NCBI RefSeq assembly: GCF_014201805.1
Contig: NZ_JACHFK010000015.1
Location: forward strand, 1-64,000
Source of the DNA: Deinococcus metalli
Lineage (GTDB): Bacteria; Deinococcota; Deinococci; Deinococcales; Deinococcaceae
DNA: 64,000 nucleotides
Direction: 5' to 3'
The notes beneath the pieces were generated by a model. The model ran no database searches and had not been told where the DNA came from. It worked only from the letters and a program-made list of their open reading frames with translations. The position numbers and the translations under genes are program-made. This document shows, piece by piece, positions 9,326-18,483 of the stretch. How positions within the stretch are numbered: position 1 is the first letter of the stretch; every line of letters begins with the position of its first letter.

Positions 9326-9535
9326 CTACTTCCAGCGCCTGGCTCCTTCTTTGGCCGACCAGAAGCAGCTATACACGGCGCCGGCCCAGATCAGGCCATC
9401 CACGACCGCGCCCACCCAGAGCCCCGCCCGAAGGTTCTCCAGGGCATAGTTCGCGTAGGACGTGGCCGACCACAGCAGGGCGGCGCACAGCCCCACATGA
9501 ATGGCGGCGATCAACCGACCCGGCAGCTCAGGCAT
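9326..9535 (-). CDS. Small two-helix membrane protein
   Basis: The 69-residue product has two hydrophobic helices (about residues 8-27 and 37-58) and a basic tail (EGARRWK). It begins 4 bases after the stop of the upstream minus-strand gene, with GGTAGGA as ribosome site, so it is probably the last gene of the SRAP operon. No function is recognised. Confidence 0.6.
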   Translation of the reverse strand: MPELPGRLIAAIHVGLCAALLWSATSYANYALENLRAGLWVGAVVDGLIWAGAVYSCFWSAKEGARRWK

Positions 9536-9539
9536 CGTC

Positions 9540-9965
9540 CTACCAGCGTACCTCCCGGTACAGCAGGCCCAGTCGGGCGATGTAGACGCCCAGGGCGGCA
9601 TGATCTTCCTCGGTCATCGGCGGGCGCTGGCCCAGCAGCTCAGCTGCCACGCGCGCTGCCTCGACGGCCGTGGGGGTGGGCGGCAGGGGCTCCGGGTACA
9701 GAGCGGGGGCGGGCTGCGGCGTCCAAGCGCTGGGGGTCAGGATGAGGTCGGGCGCCAGGAGGCCGTGCGCGACCAGGGCAGCCCGCTCGCGCTGCCACAG
9801 CTCGGCGGCCGCCTGACCACTCTTCGCCAGGGCGCTGTGAAAGCGCTGCTGGAGGGCGGCCTTCGCCCACTGCTGCTCCCTGTCCTTGCGGTCTCTAATC
9901 GCCTGCACGGCGTGCAAGTGCTCGGCGTACTCGCCCACACGGCGCGACGGGTTGGAACGGCTCAC
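9540..9965 (-). CDS. Hypothetical protein of the SRAP operon
   Basis: A 141-residue protein starting at a GTG whose GTGA overlaps the stop of the SRAP gene, so the two are translationally coupled. The first 65 residues are a charged amphipathic helix region (AEHLHAVQAIRDRKDREQQW), then comes a proline-rich linker and a short C-terminal helical domain. I do not recognise the family. The frame is open much further upstream, but only as a shadow of the SRAP gene. Confidence 0.6.
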   Translation of the reverse strand: MSRSNPSRRVGEYAEHLHAVQAIRDRKDREQQWAKAALQQRFHSALAKSGQAAAELWQRERAALVAHGLLAPDLILTPSAWTPQPAPALYPEPLPPTPTAVEAARVAAELLGQRPPMTEEDHAALGVYIARLGLLYREVRW

Positions 9966-10573
9966 GCCGGCACAACCTTCAGGATGCGGGGTTGCCAGCT
10001 GCTCAGGGCGATCTCGCGGGCCCGGTGCGGCGGGGCGGTGAGCCAGGCCGAGATGTCCTTGCTGAGCAGGAGTGCGGGCATCCGGTGGTGCACGTCGAGC
10101 AGATCCGGGGTGGGGGGGCGGGTTACCACCGTGCAGCTTTCCAGTGGGCCGTCCGGGGTGTCGGTGACGCTCCACAATCCGGCGACCAGAAGGGGCTTGG
10201 CATCGCGCCGGGCAATGCGAACCTTGACCTTCTCGCCGCCGCTCGTGGGCCATTCCCAGAAGGCCGCGAGGGGAATCACGCAGCGCTGGGCACCGAACGC
10301 CTGCCGGAACATGGGCTTCTCTTCCAGACTCTCCACCCGAGCGTTGAAGGTCGCATAGTTCTTCGCCTCGGCCAGAGTCATGCCCGGCGGCACGAGCCCC
10401 CAGCGGCCGGCGATCAGCTCGAAGCCGCCCGGCTGGCGCCGCACGAAGCGCAGCGGGTCGGTCGGACGCACCTCCAGCCGTGGGACGCCCGTGTCGTCGA
10501 CTACCACCCGGAACAGGTGGCGCACGACCTCCCAGCCCGCCGGCCCCAGGTCGTCGTCGGCGCGGCCGCACAT
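9962..10573 (-). CDS. SRAP-domain protein (YedK/HMCES family)
   Basis: The 203-residue protein has the full SRAP signature: catalytic Cys2 exposed after removal of Met (MCGR), the Asn in FNARVE, the Glu in FWEW and the His in HHRMPALL. Members crosslink to abasic sites in single-stranded DNA and shield them from breakage. On a conjugative plasmid this would protect the transferred single strand. It lies in a minus-strand operon between an 88-residue protein and the coupled 141-residue protein. Confidence 0.92.
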   Translation of the reverse strand: MCGRADDDLGPAGWEVVRHLFRVVVDDTGVPRLEVRPTDPLRFVRRQPGGFELIAGRWGLVPPGMTLAEAKNYATFNARVESLEEKPMFRQAFGAQRCVIPLAAFWEWPTSGGEKVKVRIARRDAKPLLVAGLWSVTDTPDGPLESCTVVTRPPTPDLLDVHHRMPALLLSKDISAWLTAPPHRAREIALSSWQPRILKVVPA

Positions 10574-10574
10574 C

Positions 10575-10841
10575 TCAGATCACCTCTTCAAGCCAGTCGA
10601 GCGTGAAGAAGGCGCGGGCCAGGAACGGGGCCAGGTCATGCAGGACATCCCTGGCCTCATGCCGGCCCCAGTCGCCCAGCAAAACGGGCAGAGTATCGAA
10701 CTCGGTTGACCCCTCAGCCAGCAGGGCGGCCCCGTACTCGACTGAGATATGACGGCGCAGTTCGTGCCAGGCGTGGGGATCGACCTCGTGACACGCGGGC
10801 ACCGCCAGGATCAGCAGGGGGTGGAAGCGCAGGGGCGGCAT
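10575..10841 (-). CDS. Small hypothetical protein, first gene of the SRAP operon
   Basis: An 88-residue, mostly helical acidic protein whose stop lies one base before the SRAP start codon, which implies one transcript. It contains paired HxxRxxI-type helices (WHELRRHISVEYG) and an aromatic-rich end (ARAFFTLDWLEEVI). No family is recognised. A 16-bp perfect palindrome lies 27 bases upstream of the start. Confidence 0.55.
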   Translation of the reverse strand: MPPLRFHPLLILAVPACHEVDPHAWHELRRHISVEYGAALLAEGSTEFDTLPVLLGDWGRHEARDVLHDLAPFLARAFFTLDWLEEVI

Positions 10842-10867
10842 GGGTCAGAGTACGGCAGATGAATAGG

Positions 10868-10883
10868 CATGTCACGTGACATG
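10868..10883. promoter_or_regulatory. 16-bp perfect palindrome, probable operator of the SRAP operon
   Basis: CATGTCACGTGACATG is a perfect inverted repeat upstream of the operon start at 10841. A -10-like CATACT (minus strand) lies at 10890-10895, so a bound protein would cover the transcription start. The half-sites ATGTCA/TGACAT resemble the Deinococcus radiation/desiccation response motif but have one extra central base. Confidence 0.6.
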
Positions 10884-11284
10884 ATGCTAAGTATGCTGCG
10901 CGGCACGCTTTGCCCCGCTTATGGTTCAGCACCTTCATGACAGAATTGAGGTCAGGAACCGACTGGAGAAAGGCTGGGAAGCTTTCGGCCATCTTGCGAT
11001 GCGGCAATCACTGCCTTGCTGCACCAGGGCACCGCCTGATCACACTGAGCCAGCCATGCACGCTCGTCACGCTCTCCTGGCCCAAACGGACGCAAATGGA
11101 CACGGCGGTGTGGGTGGGCAAAAGACGGGTGTCAGCAGCCGAGTACGAAGAGCCTAAGCGTGATTCACCTGCTCAACACGGCTTCCATCCCACCCGATCC
11201 GCCACTCCCCGTGCCGGCAGAGATATGCGGCGCGTTCAGGACGCTGCCTTCGCTAGATTGGGTGCAGTATCCTGAGGGGGCACC
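10884..11284. other. Intergenic region between the SRAP operon and the defence island
   Basis: This interval holds the divergent control regions. A plus-strand frame at 10910-11275 has no ribosome site and no protein-like pattern. GAGGGGG at 11274-11280 is the ribosome site for the helicase gene. I see no insertion-sequence end. Confidence 0.5.
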
Positions 11285-14200
11285 TTGCCAACCATTTACG
11301 ACAACATTGACAAGCACCTGCTGCCCGAACTCCAGGCCACCCTGACCCAGGCGCAAGGTGCGGATTTCAGCATCGGGTACTTCAATCTCCGGGGCTGGCG
11401 GGCGCTCGCGTGTCAGGTTGAGGCGTGGGCAGGGGGATCGGTCTGCCGAATTCTGATTGGGATGCAGCGCCCCGACCGCGAGAACTTGGAAACACTGTTC
11501 GGCCTGCGAGGTGACGAACCAGTCGACCGAGCCAGGCTGCTTCAGGCGCGGCGGGAGCTGATCGAGGACTTCAGGAGGCAGCTCACTGTTGGGCTGCCCA
11601 AGACCGCCGACGAGACGGCCCTTCGTGACTTGATCCGCCATATTCGGCAAGGCAAAGTGCAGGTCAAGCTGTTTCTGCGCCATCCTCTCCACGCCAAGCT
11701 GTATCTGGTGCGGCGGGCCGATCACAAGGCCCCGCTTATCGGATACGTGGGCAGCTCGAACCTGACCTTCTCCGGCCTGAGTGGGCAGGGAGAGCTCAAC
11801 CTGGACGTGGTGGAGCAGGACGCCGCCCTAAAGCTGGAAGCATGGTTCGCCGACCGCTGGGCTGACCGCTTCTGCATAGAGTTGACGGACGAACTCCTGA
11901 ATATCTTGGAAGAAAGCTGGGCCTCAACGGAACTGCGCTCGCCGTACCACATCTACCTGAAGGTGGCCTACCACCTCTCGCGGGAAGCGCGGGCAGGCAT
12001 CGCAGAGTTTCAGTTGCCGCGCAACTTTCCCACTCCTCTCTTTGAATTTCAGACTGCTGCGGTCAAGATCGCCGCGCATCACCTGGTCAACCGGGGCGGC
12101 GTGATGATTGGGGACGTGGTCGGCCTGGGCAAGACCATGATGGCGAGCGCGCTGATCCGCACGATGGAGGATCAATACTTCGACACCCTGATCCTCTGCC
12201 CGGTCAACCTGGTGCCGATGTGGGAGCAGTACCGCCGGGACTACGGCCTGCGAGCCGAGGTCATGGCCCAGAGCCAGGCCCGCAGCAAGTTGCCCGACCT
12301 GCGCCGCTACCGCCTCGTGGTCATTGATGAAAGCCACAACCTGCGCAACCGCGAGGGCAAGACCTACGCGGCCATTCGGGACTACATCGCCCGCAACGAC
12401 AGCCACGTGGTGCTGCTGACCGCCACGCCCTACAACAAGACGTACTTGGATCTGTCCAGCCAGCTCCGGCTGTTTCTTCCTGAAGAACGCGACATCGGCA
12501 TCCGCCCGGAAGCCTACCTGCGCACCATCTCCGACGGCGAGATCGGGTTCGTCCGCAAGCACCAGTGCGCTGTGCGTTCCATCCGCGCGTTCGAGCACAG
12601 TGACTCCGCAGACGACTGGCGTGACCTGATGCGGCTGTTCCTGGTGCGCCGCACCCGGACGTTCATCCAGAACAACTACACCGAGTTCGACGAGGCCCGG
12701 CAGCGTTCCTACCTGGCCTATCCCAGTGGACAGCGGTACTACTTCCCAGTGCGCAAGCCCCGTACGCTGGCTTTCCCGGTCGATGACCAATATGCCTCGC
12801 TGTACAGCACGCACGTGGTGGACGTGATCGATGGTCTGCGCCTGCCCCGCTACGGCCTGGGCAACTACGTCACCCCGCTGCTAGAACATAGCCCCAGCGC
12901 CGCAGAACTGAATACGCTCAAAGACCTCTCGCGGGCGGGAGAGCGGCTCAAGGGATTCGTCCGAACCAACTTCTTCAAGCGACTGGAGAGCAGCGGCTTC
13001 GCCTTCCTGCAATCCGTCGAGCGACATATCCGCCGCAATGGGGTGCTGCTCCATGCCCTGGCCAATGGCCTGCCCGTGCCGGTGGGATCACAGGACGCAG
13101 CCCTGCTGGATTCCATCGATGAGGACGAGAGTAGCGTCGTCATTGATGTGGTCGATGCCGACGACACTGCTCGGCTGAGCGACGAGGGGACGCAGGTCAG
13201 CTACGGCGACGTGTACCAGATGTTCTCCGGTCAGTACCACACCCGCTTCAAGTGGCTGCCCGCCTCACTGTTCACGCCTGCCCTGAGCGAGGATCTTCAG
13301 GCCGACAACGCCGCGCTGCAGGAGATCCTGGCTGCTGCCGGCCGCTGGCAGGCGCAGGCGGACGCAAAACTGACGACGCTGCACAACCTCCTCACCGGGC
13401 AGCACGGCCAGGACAAGGTGCTGATCTTCACGCAGTTTGCCGACACGGCCCGCTACCTGGAACGGGAACTGACAGGCCGTGGGGTGGGCAAGCTGGCCTC
13501 GGTCACTGGTGAGAGCCGCAGTCCCACGGAACTGGCCCGCCGCTTTGCCCCGCAAGGACAGCGCGTTCAGGACGAACTGCGCGTGCTGATCGCCACTGAC
13601 GTCCTGTCGGAAGGCCAGAACCTCCAGGACGCCTTCGTGGTGGTGAACTATGACCTGCCCTGGGCGATCATCCGCCTGATTCAGCGCGCAGGGCGCGTTG
13701 ACCGCATCGGGCAGCAGTCGGATACCGTCCACGCCTACTCGTTCATTCCTTCTGACGGTGTGGAGAAGTTGATTGGCCTGCGGGCCCGCGTCAGCAGCCG
13801 CCTGCGGGATGCCGGGCAGGTGGTGGGCGGCGACGAGGCCTTCTTCGACGACGAGGAGGCGGCCAGCGACCTCCGTGATCTGTATAACGAGAAGGCCGGG
13901 ATACTGGACGAGGCGGGCGACGGCGAGGTCGATCTGGCGAGCGAGGCGTACCAGATTTGGAAGAACGCTACTGACGCTGATCCTGGTCTGCTCCACCTGA
14001 TTCCGAAGCTGCCGAGCGTGGTGTACGCGACCCGCGCCCATACGGCCACGCCCACCCAGCCCGGTGGGGCCCTGGTGTACCTGCGTACGCCGCAGGGCAA
14101 CGACGCACTGGCCTGGCTGGACGAACACGGGGGCAGCGTCACGGAGAGCCAAATTGCCATCCTGCGGGCAGCAGCCTGTCATCCGGCCACACCCGCCCTG

Positions 14201-14590
14201 CCGCCCCTGCCCAACCATCACGAGCTGGTGGAACGCGCGGCCCGCCGGGTGGTCGAGGAAGAAGCCTCTGGCAGCGCCGGGGCACTGGGCACCCCCGGCA
14301 GCACCCGCCGCAAGCTGTACGAGCGCCTCAAGCACATTCAGGACACCCGCGAGGGGTCGCTGTTCACCGACCCGGAGCTGAAGACGGTGCTGGAAGACCT
14401 GCTAGCCGCGCCCCTTCAGGAGAGCGCCCGCAACACCCTCGGCGGTCACTTCCGCACCCGCATTGGCGATGATGCGCTGATCCGGCTGGTGGTGCAGCTT
14501 CAGCAGGAAGGCCGCCTGACCGTTCCCACTGATGACCTTCGCCATTCCGAGCCGGAGATTCTCTGCTCTCTGGGCCTGACCCCGATGTAA
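11285..14590 (+). CDS. PLD-nuclease / SNF2-helicase fusion, restriction-type protein
   Basis: The 1101-residue protein starts with a PLD-like domain (residues about 20-185) containing HAKLYLV and GSSNLTFSG. A superfamily 2/SNF2 helicase follows, with Walker A DVVGLGKTMM near residue 282, the DEAH variant DESH, motif III LLTATPYN, and C-terminal motifs IATDVLSEGQNLQ and QRAGRVDRIGQ. Such fusions cleave and translocate DNA in restriction and DISARM-like systems. The TTG start is supported by GAGGGGG. The methylase gene follows after 50 bases, so both likely form one restriction-modification unit. Confidence 0.88.
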   Translation: MPTIYDNIDKHLLPELQATLTQAQGADFSIGYFNLRGWRALACQVEAWAGGSVCRILIGMQRPDRENLETLFGLRGDEPVDRARLLQARRELIEDFRRQLTVGLPKTADETALRDLIRHIRQGKVQVKLFLRHPLHAKLYLVRRADHKAPLIGYVGSSNLTFSGLSGQGELNLDVVEQDAALKLEAWFADRWADRFCIELTDELLNILEESWASTELRSPYHIYLKVAYHLSREARAGIAEFQLPRNFPTPLFEFQTAAVKIAAHHLVNRGGVMIGDVVGLGKTMMASALIRTMEDQYFDTLILCPVNLVPMWEQYRRDYGLRAEVMAQSQARSKLPDLRRYRLVVIDESHNLRNREGKTYAAIRDYIARNDSHVVLLTATPYNKTYLDLSSQLRLFLPEERDIGIRPEAYLRTISDGEIGFVRKHQCAVRSIRAFEHSDSADDWRDLMRLFLVRRTRTFIQNNYTEFDEARQRSYLAYPSGQRYYFPVRKPRTLAFPVDDQYASLYSTHVVDVIDGLRLPRYGLGNYVTPLLEHSPSAAELNTLKDLSRAGERLKGFVRTNFFKRLESSGFAFLQSVERHIRRNGVLLHALANGLPVPVGSQDAALLDSIDEDESSVVIDVVDADDTARLSDEGTQVSYGDVYQMFSGQYHTRFKWLPASLFTPALSEDLQADNAALQEILAAAGRWQAQADAKLTTLHNLLTGQHGQDKVLIFTQFADTARYLERELTGRGVGKLASVTGESRSPTELARRFAPQGQRVQDELRVLIATDVLSEGQNLQDAFVVVNYDLPWAIIRLIQRAGRVDRIGQQSDTVHAYSFIPSDGVEKLIGLRARVSSRLRDAGQVVGGDEAFFDDEEAASDLRDLYNEKAGILDEAGDGEVDLASEAYQIWKNATDADPGLLHLIPKLPSVVYATRAHTATPTQPGGALVYLRTPQGNDALAWLDEHGGSVTESQIAILRAAACHPATPALPPLPNHHELVERAARRVVEEEASGSAGALGTPGSTRRKLYERLKHIQDTREGSLFTDPELKTVLEDLLAAPLQESARNTLGGHFRTRIGDDALIRLVVQLQQEGRLTVPTDDLRHSEPEILCSLGLTPM

Positions 14591-14640
14591 CGCATTTTGG
14601 CAATCTGCTGCACCCCACCTCTTCCCAGCCCGGAGACTCC

Positions 14641-17600
14641 ATGACCGATCAAGCCCCGACCCCGCAGGCCCTGCGCAAAGCGCTGCAAGCCCCTGACCCA
14701 CGTCCCCTCTTTGAGGAACTTGGCTGGGACAACCCCAACAGTGGCCCGATCAGTGAGGAGGCCGACGGACAGCCCTTCACCTTCACGCCGGTGGCCCGCA
14801 AGGTCAACTTCGTGGTGTACCGCGCCAGCCCCGCCGAAGGGGGGAAGATTCCCGGCAGGGACGTGATCCGCAAGCTGGAGCGCAAGCTGGATGCCAAGGC
14901 GGCCGAACGGCTGGTGATCTACAGCACGGCAAGCGGAGAACAGGCCCTCTGGGTGCGGCACAAGAAGGAGCAGGGCAAAGCGGCCAGCCTCTACACCGTC
15001 GAGTACAAGCGCGGCCTGCGCAACGAGGCCCTGGTTCACTACCTGAAGAGCCTGTACGTCAGTCTGGACGAGGATCTGGACGGCCTCACCACCATTGATG
15101 TGGCCCGTAAGGCAAGCAACATCGAGATTGAGAAGGTTACCAAGAAGTTCTACAAAGAGTTCGACCGGGTCAGGAAAGCGTTCGTGACTCAGATCGACGG
15201 CGTCGCGGGGGATGATCGGGAGCATTACGCGGGCCTGACGCTCAACCGCCTCATGTTCGTGTACTTCATCCAGAAAAAGGAATATCTGGATGGCGATACC
15301 AGCTACCTGCAAAACCGCCTGAAAAGAGTGCAGGCGCAGCGTGGCAGCGGGCAGTTCCAGAGCTTTTACCGGGCGTTCCTGCTGCGGCTGTTTCACGAAG
15401 GTCTGGGAGCGCTACCGCACGATGCCGGGCTGACCGCCCTGATCGGTAAGGTGCCCTACCTGAACGGCGGCCTGTTCGAAGAGCACCGGATCGAGCAGGA
15501 AAACACCACCATCGAAATTCCCGATCAGGCCTTCGAGAAGGTCTTCGCCTTCTTCGACGGCTGGCGCTGGACGATTGATGAGAGCGCCCGGGCCGAGGCC
15601 GATGAGGCCGGCAAGCCCGAGATCAACCCGGACGTGCTGGGTTACATCTTCGAGCAGTACATCAACAACAAGCAGATGGGCGCGTACTACACCAAAGAAG
15701 ACATCACCGAATACATCAGCAAGAACACCATCCTCCCCTTCGTGCTCGAACGTACCCGCGAGAACTGCCGGGTGGCCTTCGAAGGTGAGCATACGGTCTG
15801 GGACTTATTGAGGGAAAACCCTGACCGCTACATCCATGCCGCCGTTCGTAAGGGCAGCGAGTACGAACTGCCCGATCACATCAAAGCGGGCCTCGACCCC
15901 GACCAACCCGACCTGCTGGAAAAGCGCAAGGCATGGAACAGGAAAGCGGACGAGGAGTACGCCCTGCCCACCGAAATCTGGCGGGAAGTGGTGGCCCGGC
16001 ACACCCGTTACGCCGAAGTACGCGGCAAATTGGAACGCGGTGAAGTGCACAGCGTCTCCGACCTGATCACGCTGAACCTGGACATCATCACCTTTGCGCA
16101 GGATGTGATCCGCTACGCCGAGGGGCCAGAACTGATCCGCGCCCTCTGGAAAGCCATCACGACGGTCACCGTGCTCGATCCCACCTGCGGGAGCGGCGCG
16201 TTCCTATTCGCTGCCGCAGGCATCCTGGCCCCGCTGTACCACCAGTGTCTGGATAGCATGACATCACAGGTGGTGGCCCTGCCCGAAGGCGACAAGAGGC
16301 TGCCCGATTTCCGCGAGGTGCTGGCCGAGCAGGCGCAGCACGACCGGCAGTACTACGTGCTCAAGCAGATCATCATCCGCAACCTGTACGGCGTGGACAT
16401 CATGGCCGAGGCGGTAGAAATCGCCAAGCTGCGCCTGTTCCTGAAGCTGATGGCCTTCAGCCAGAAGGACGACCGCAAGCCCAACCTGGGCCTGGAGCCC
16501 CTGCCCGACATCGACTTCAACATCCGCGCAGGCAATACGCTGGTGGGCTACGCCACGCGAGACGAGGCCGAAAAAGCAGTGACTGGTCGATTGCTGGGCA
16601 CCAGCGGCATTACCTGGGAGCAGATCGAGGAAAAAGCCGGGGACATTGACCGGCTGGAACAGATGTTCCGCGAGCAGCAACTCAGCCACGGCGGACAGGT
16701 GACGCCGGAAGACAAGCGGGAACTGCGCCGCCGCCTGGGCGAACTGGAAACCCTGCTAAACGGTTACCTGGCCGCCGATTACGGTATTGACGAGAAAAAG
16801 AAGCCGGGCAGCTTTGAGGCTTGGCGTGAGAACCATCAGCCCTTCCACTGGTTTATTGAATTTCACAACGTGATGAGCCGGGGCGGGTTCGATAGCGTAA
16901 TCGGGAATCCACCCTATGTGGAATACGCGCAAGTGCGACGGCAATACACGATTGACAACTATAAAACCGGAGAATCCGGCAATCTATACGCATTTACTTT
17001 TGAAAGATGTATAAAAATAACACGTGATGGCGGACTGGTCGGTTTAGTTGTGCCACATTCAATAGCAGCCACGTACAGAATGGAAGAGTTACAGAAATTA
17101 GTGTTAAGCAAAAATATGGTTCATTTCTCTTTCTTCAGCCGCCGCCCCGGTAAATTGTTTAACGGCGCCGATCAGTGTGTTTCAATCGTTATCATGGAAA
17201 ATAGCATTGGTGACAAAAAAATATCTACCACAGATTATTATAGATGGTACACTGAGGCAAGAGATTATATCTTTGAAAATCTTGCATACGAAACTGTAGA
17301 CATAGAAGAAATTTACAAAAAGTATAAGGCCGTTCCAAAATTACAGAACAGTGATGCAAGAACTGTACTTGAAAAAATATCATCTCATGCGCCAATGTCT
17401 CTCACAATGAGCGGAGACAACGGAAACTTTTATGCGCATAGAATAGCGAGGTATTTTATCAAATCGACATGCTACATACCATTTTTTAGAAACGAAAAAG
17501 ATGGTATCAAAAGATCGGACGATTACAAGCAATATAAAGCTGATAGCAGTAAATCGGCGCGCATAATGTCCGCGATAGTAAATTCTAGCCTATTCTATCT

Positions 17601-17946
17601 ATATTGGAGAATGATGTATGACGGATATCATTGCGGAAAGGAGAATATTGAAAGCTTCCCAATAAGCATAAGAAATTTAAGCGACTATCAGAGGGATCTA
17701 TTATTTGAAGCGTCGGAAGAAATAGACGCTTCCTATCAGAGAAATTCAAAACGAAAGAAGGTTGTTTACAAGTCAACAGGAGAAGTGGAATACGACGAGT
17801 TTGAAGCGAAGAAATCCAAGGAATCTTTTGATAAGGTTGATTTCATTCTCGCGAATGTTTATAACTTCTCCACCGGTGAACTTGACTACATCATCAACTA
17901 CGACATCAAATACCGCCTTGGCGCGGATGCCGAGGGCGAAGATTGA
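14641..17946 (+). CDS. Eco57I-like N6-adenine DNA methyltransferase (restriction-modification)
   Basis: A 1101-residue protein. The N-terminal 330 residues are a helical module seen in type IIG/PglX-like enzymes. The methylase core has SAM motif I DPTCGSGAFLF near residue 515 and catalytic NPPY near 757. After NPPY lies the target-recognition region. Its codons turn sharply AT-rich from about 16900 to 17880 (one 60-base stretch at 17221 is 18/60 G+C) and return to GC-rich at the end, pointing to a swapped recognition domain. ATG 14641 has GGAG at 14631-14634. It is coupled to the downstream SLOG gene. Confidence 0.9.
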   Translation: MTDQAPTPQALRKALQAPDPRPLFEELGWDNPNSGPISEEADGQPFTFTPVARKVNFVVYRASPAEGGKIPGRDVIRKLERKLDAKAAERLVIYSTASGEQALWVRHKKEQGKAASLYTVEYKRGLRNEALVHYLKSLYVSLDEDLDGLTTIDVARKASNIEIEKVTKKFYKEFDRVRKAFVTQIDGVAGDDREHYAGLTLNRLMFVYFIQKKEYLDGDTSYLQNRLKRVQAQRGSGQFQSFYRAFLLRLFHEGLGALPHDAGLTALIGKVPYLNGGLFEEHRIEQENTTIEIPDQAFEKVFAFFDGWRWTIDESARAEADEAGKPEINPDVLGYIFEQYINNKQMGAYYTKEDITEYISKNTILPFVLERTRENCRVAFEGEHTVWDLLRENPDRYIHAAVRKGSEYELPDHIKAGLDPDQPDLLEKRKAWNRKADEEYALPTEIWREVVARHTRYAEVRGKLERGEVHSVSDLITLNLDIITFAQDVIRYAEGPELIRALWKAITTVTVLDPTCGSGAFLFAAAGILAPLYHQCLDSMTSQVVALPEGDKRLPDFREVLAEQAQHDRQYYVLKQIIIRNLYGVDIMAEAVEIAKLRLFLKLMAFSQKDDRKPNLGLEPLPDIDFNIRAGNTLVGYATRDEAEKAVTGRLLGTSGITWEQIEEKAGDIDRLEQMFREQQLSHGGQVTPEDKRELRRRLGELETLLNGYLAADYGIDEKKKPGSFEAWRENHQPFHWFIEFHNVMSRGGFDSVIGNPPYVEYAQVRRQYTIDNYKTGESGNLYAFTFERCIKITRDGGLVGLVVPHSIAATYRMEELQKLVLSKNMVHFSFFSRRPGKLFNGADQCVSIVIMENSIGDKKISTTDYYRWYTEARDYIFENLAYETVDIEEIYKKYKAVPKLQNSDARTVLEKISSHAPMSLTMSGDNGNFYAHRIARYFIKSTCYIPFFRNEKDGIKRSDDYKQYKADSSKSARIMSAIVNSSLFYLYWRMMYDGYHCGKENIESFPISIRNLSDYQRDLLFEASEEIDASYQRNSKRKKVVYKSTGEVEYDEFEAKKSKESFDKVDFILANVYNFSTGELDYIINYDIKYRLGADAEGED

Positions 17947-18458
17947 CGCTCTCCCTGCCTCCCCACCCCCTGACCGGCATTCTCTGCTCCCGTGCTTGCC
18001 CGGCGTCGCTGATCTTGCGGGCGCATGACTTGGCGCGTGCCTGGGCCGGTGCGGGCATGGGCGTGGTAGGCGGCCTCCAATCGCCCTTCGAAGCGGAAAT
18101 GCTGCATGGCTACGAGACGCTGTTGGTAGTGCTGGCGCGCGGGCCAGGGGGCCGGGCACCACGCGAGTGGCGGGCGGCGCAGGCGGAGGGGCGGCTGACC
18201 ATCGTGTCTCCCTTTGCCGAAATGGTCAAACGGCCTGACCGGGGGCACGCCGAGGTACGCAACCGGATGGTGGCCGATCTGGCGGCACGAATGCTGATCC
18301 AGCACGCGGCAATAGCCAGCCGCTCGGTACTGCTGGCCCTGGATTGGCTGGGCGCGAACCGCAAAGTCTGGACACTGGCACACGAGGCGAACGCGGGTCT
18401 GCTGAAAGCGGGGGCGCAGGTCTGGAACGAGACGGCGGACGCAACGAGTCTCACATGA
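17943..18458 (+). CDS. DprA/Smf-like SLOG-fold protein
   Basis: The 171-residue protein begins at a TTG overlapping the methylase stop (TTGA). Its N-terminus reads GILCSRACPASLI, and then comes VVGGLQSPFE, matching the GSRxxs and VSGLAxGID regions of DprA-type Rossmann proteins. VVVLARG and SPF equivalents follow (LLVVLARGPGG, IVSPFAE). Only the Rossmann half is present. SLOG proteins may bind nucleotides or nucleic acid and often ride with restriction or defence genes. Its role here is unknown; the coupling implies equal dosage with the methylase. Confidence 0.75.
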   Translation: MTLSLPPHPLTGILCSRACPASLILRAHDLARAWAGAGMGVVGGLQSPFEAEMLHGYETLLVVLARGPGGRAPREWRAAQAEGRLTIVSPFAEMVKRPDRGHAEVRNRMVADLAARMLIQHAAIASRSVLLALDWLGANRKVWTLAHEANAGLLKAGAQVWNETADATSLT

Positions 18459-18483
18459 CGAAAACCGTACGGGAGGATTCAAC

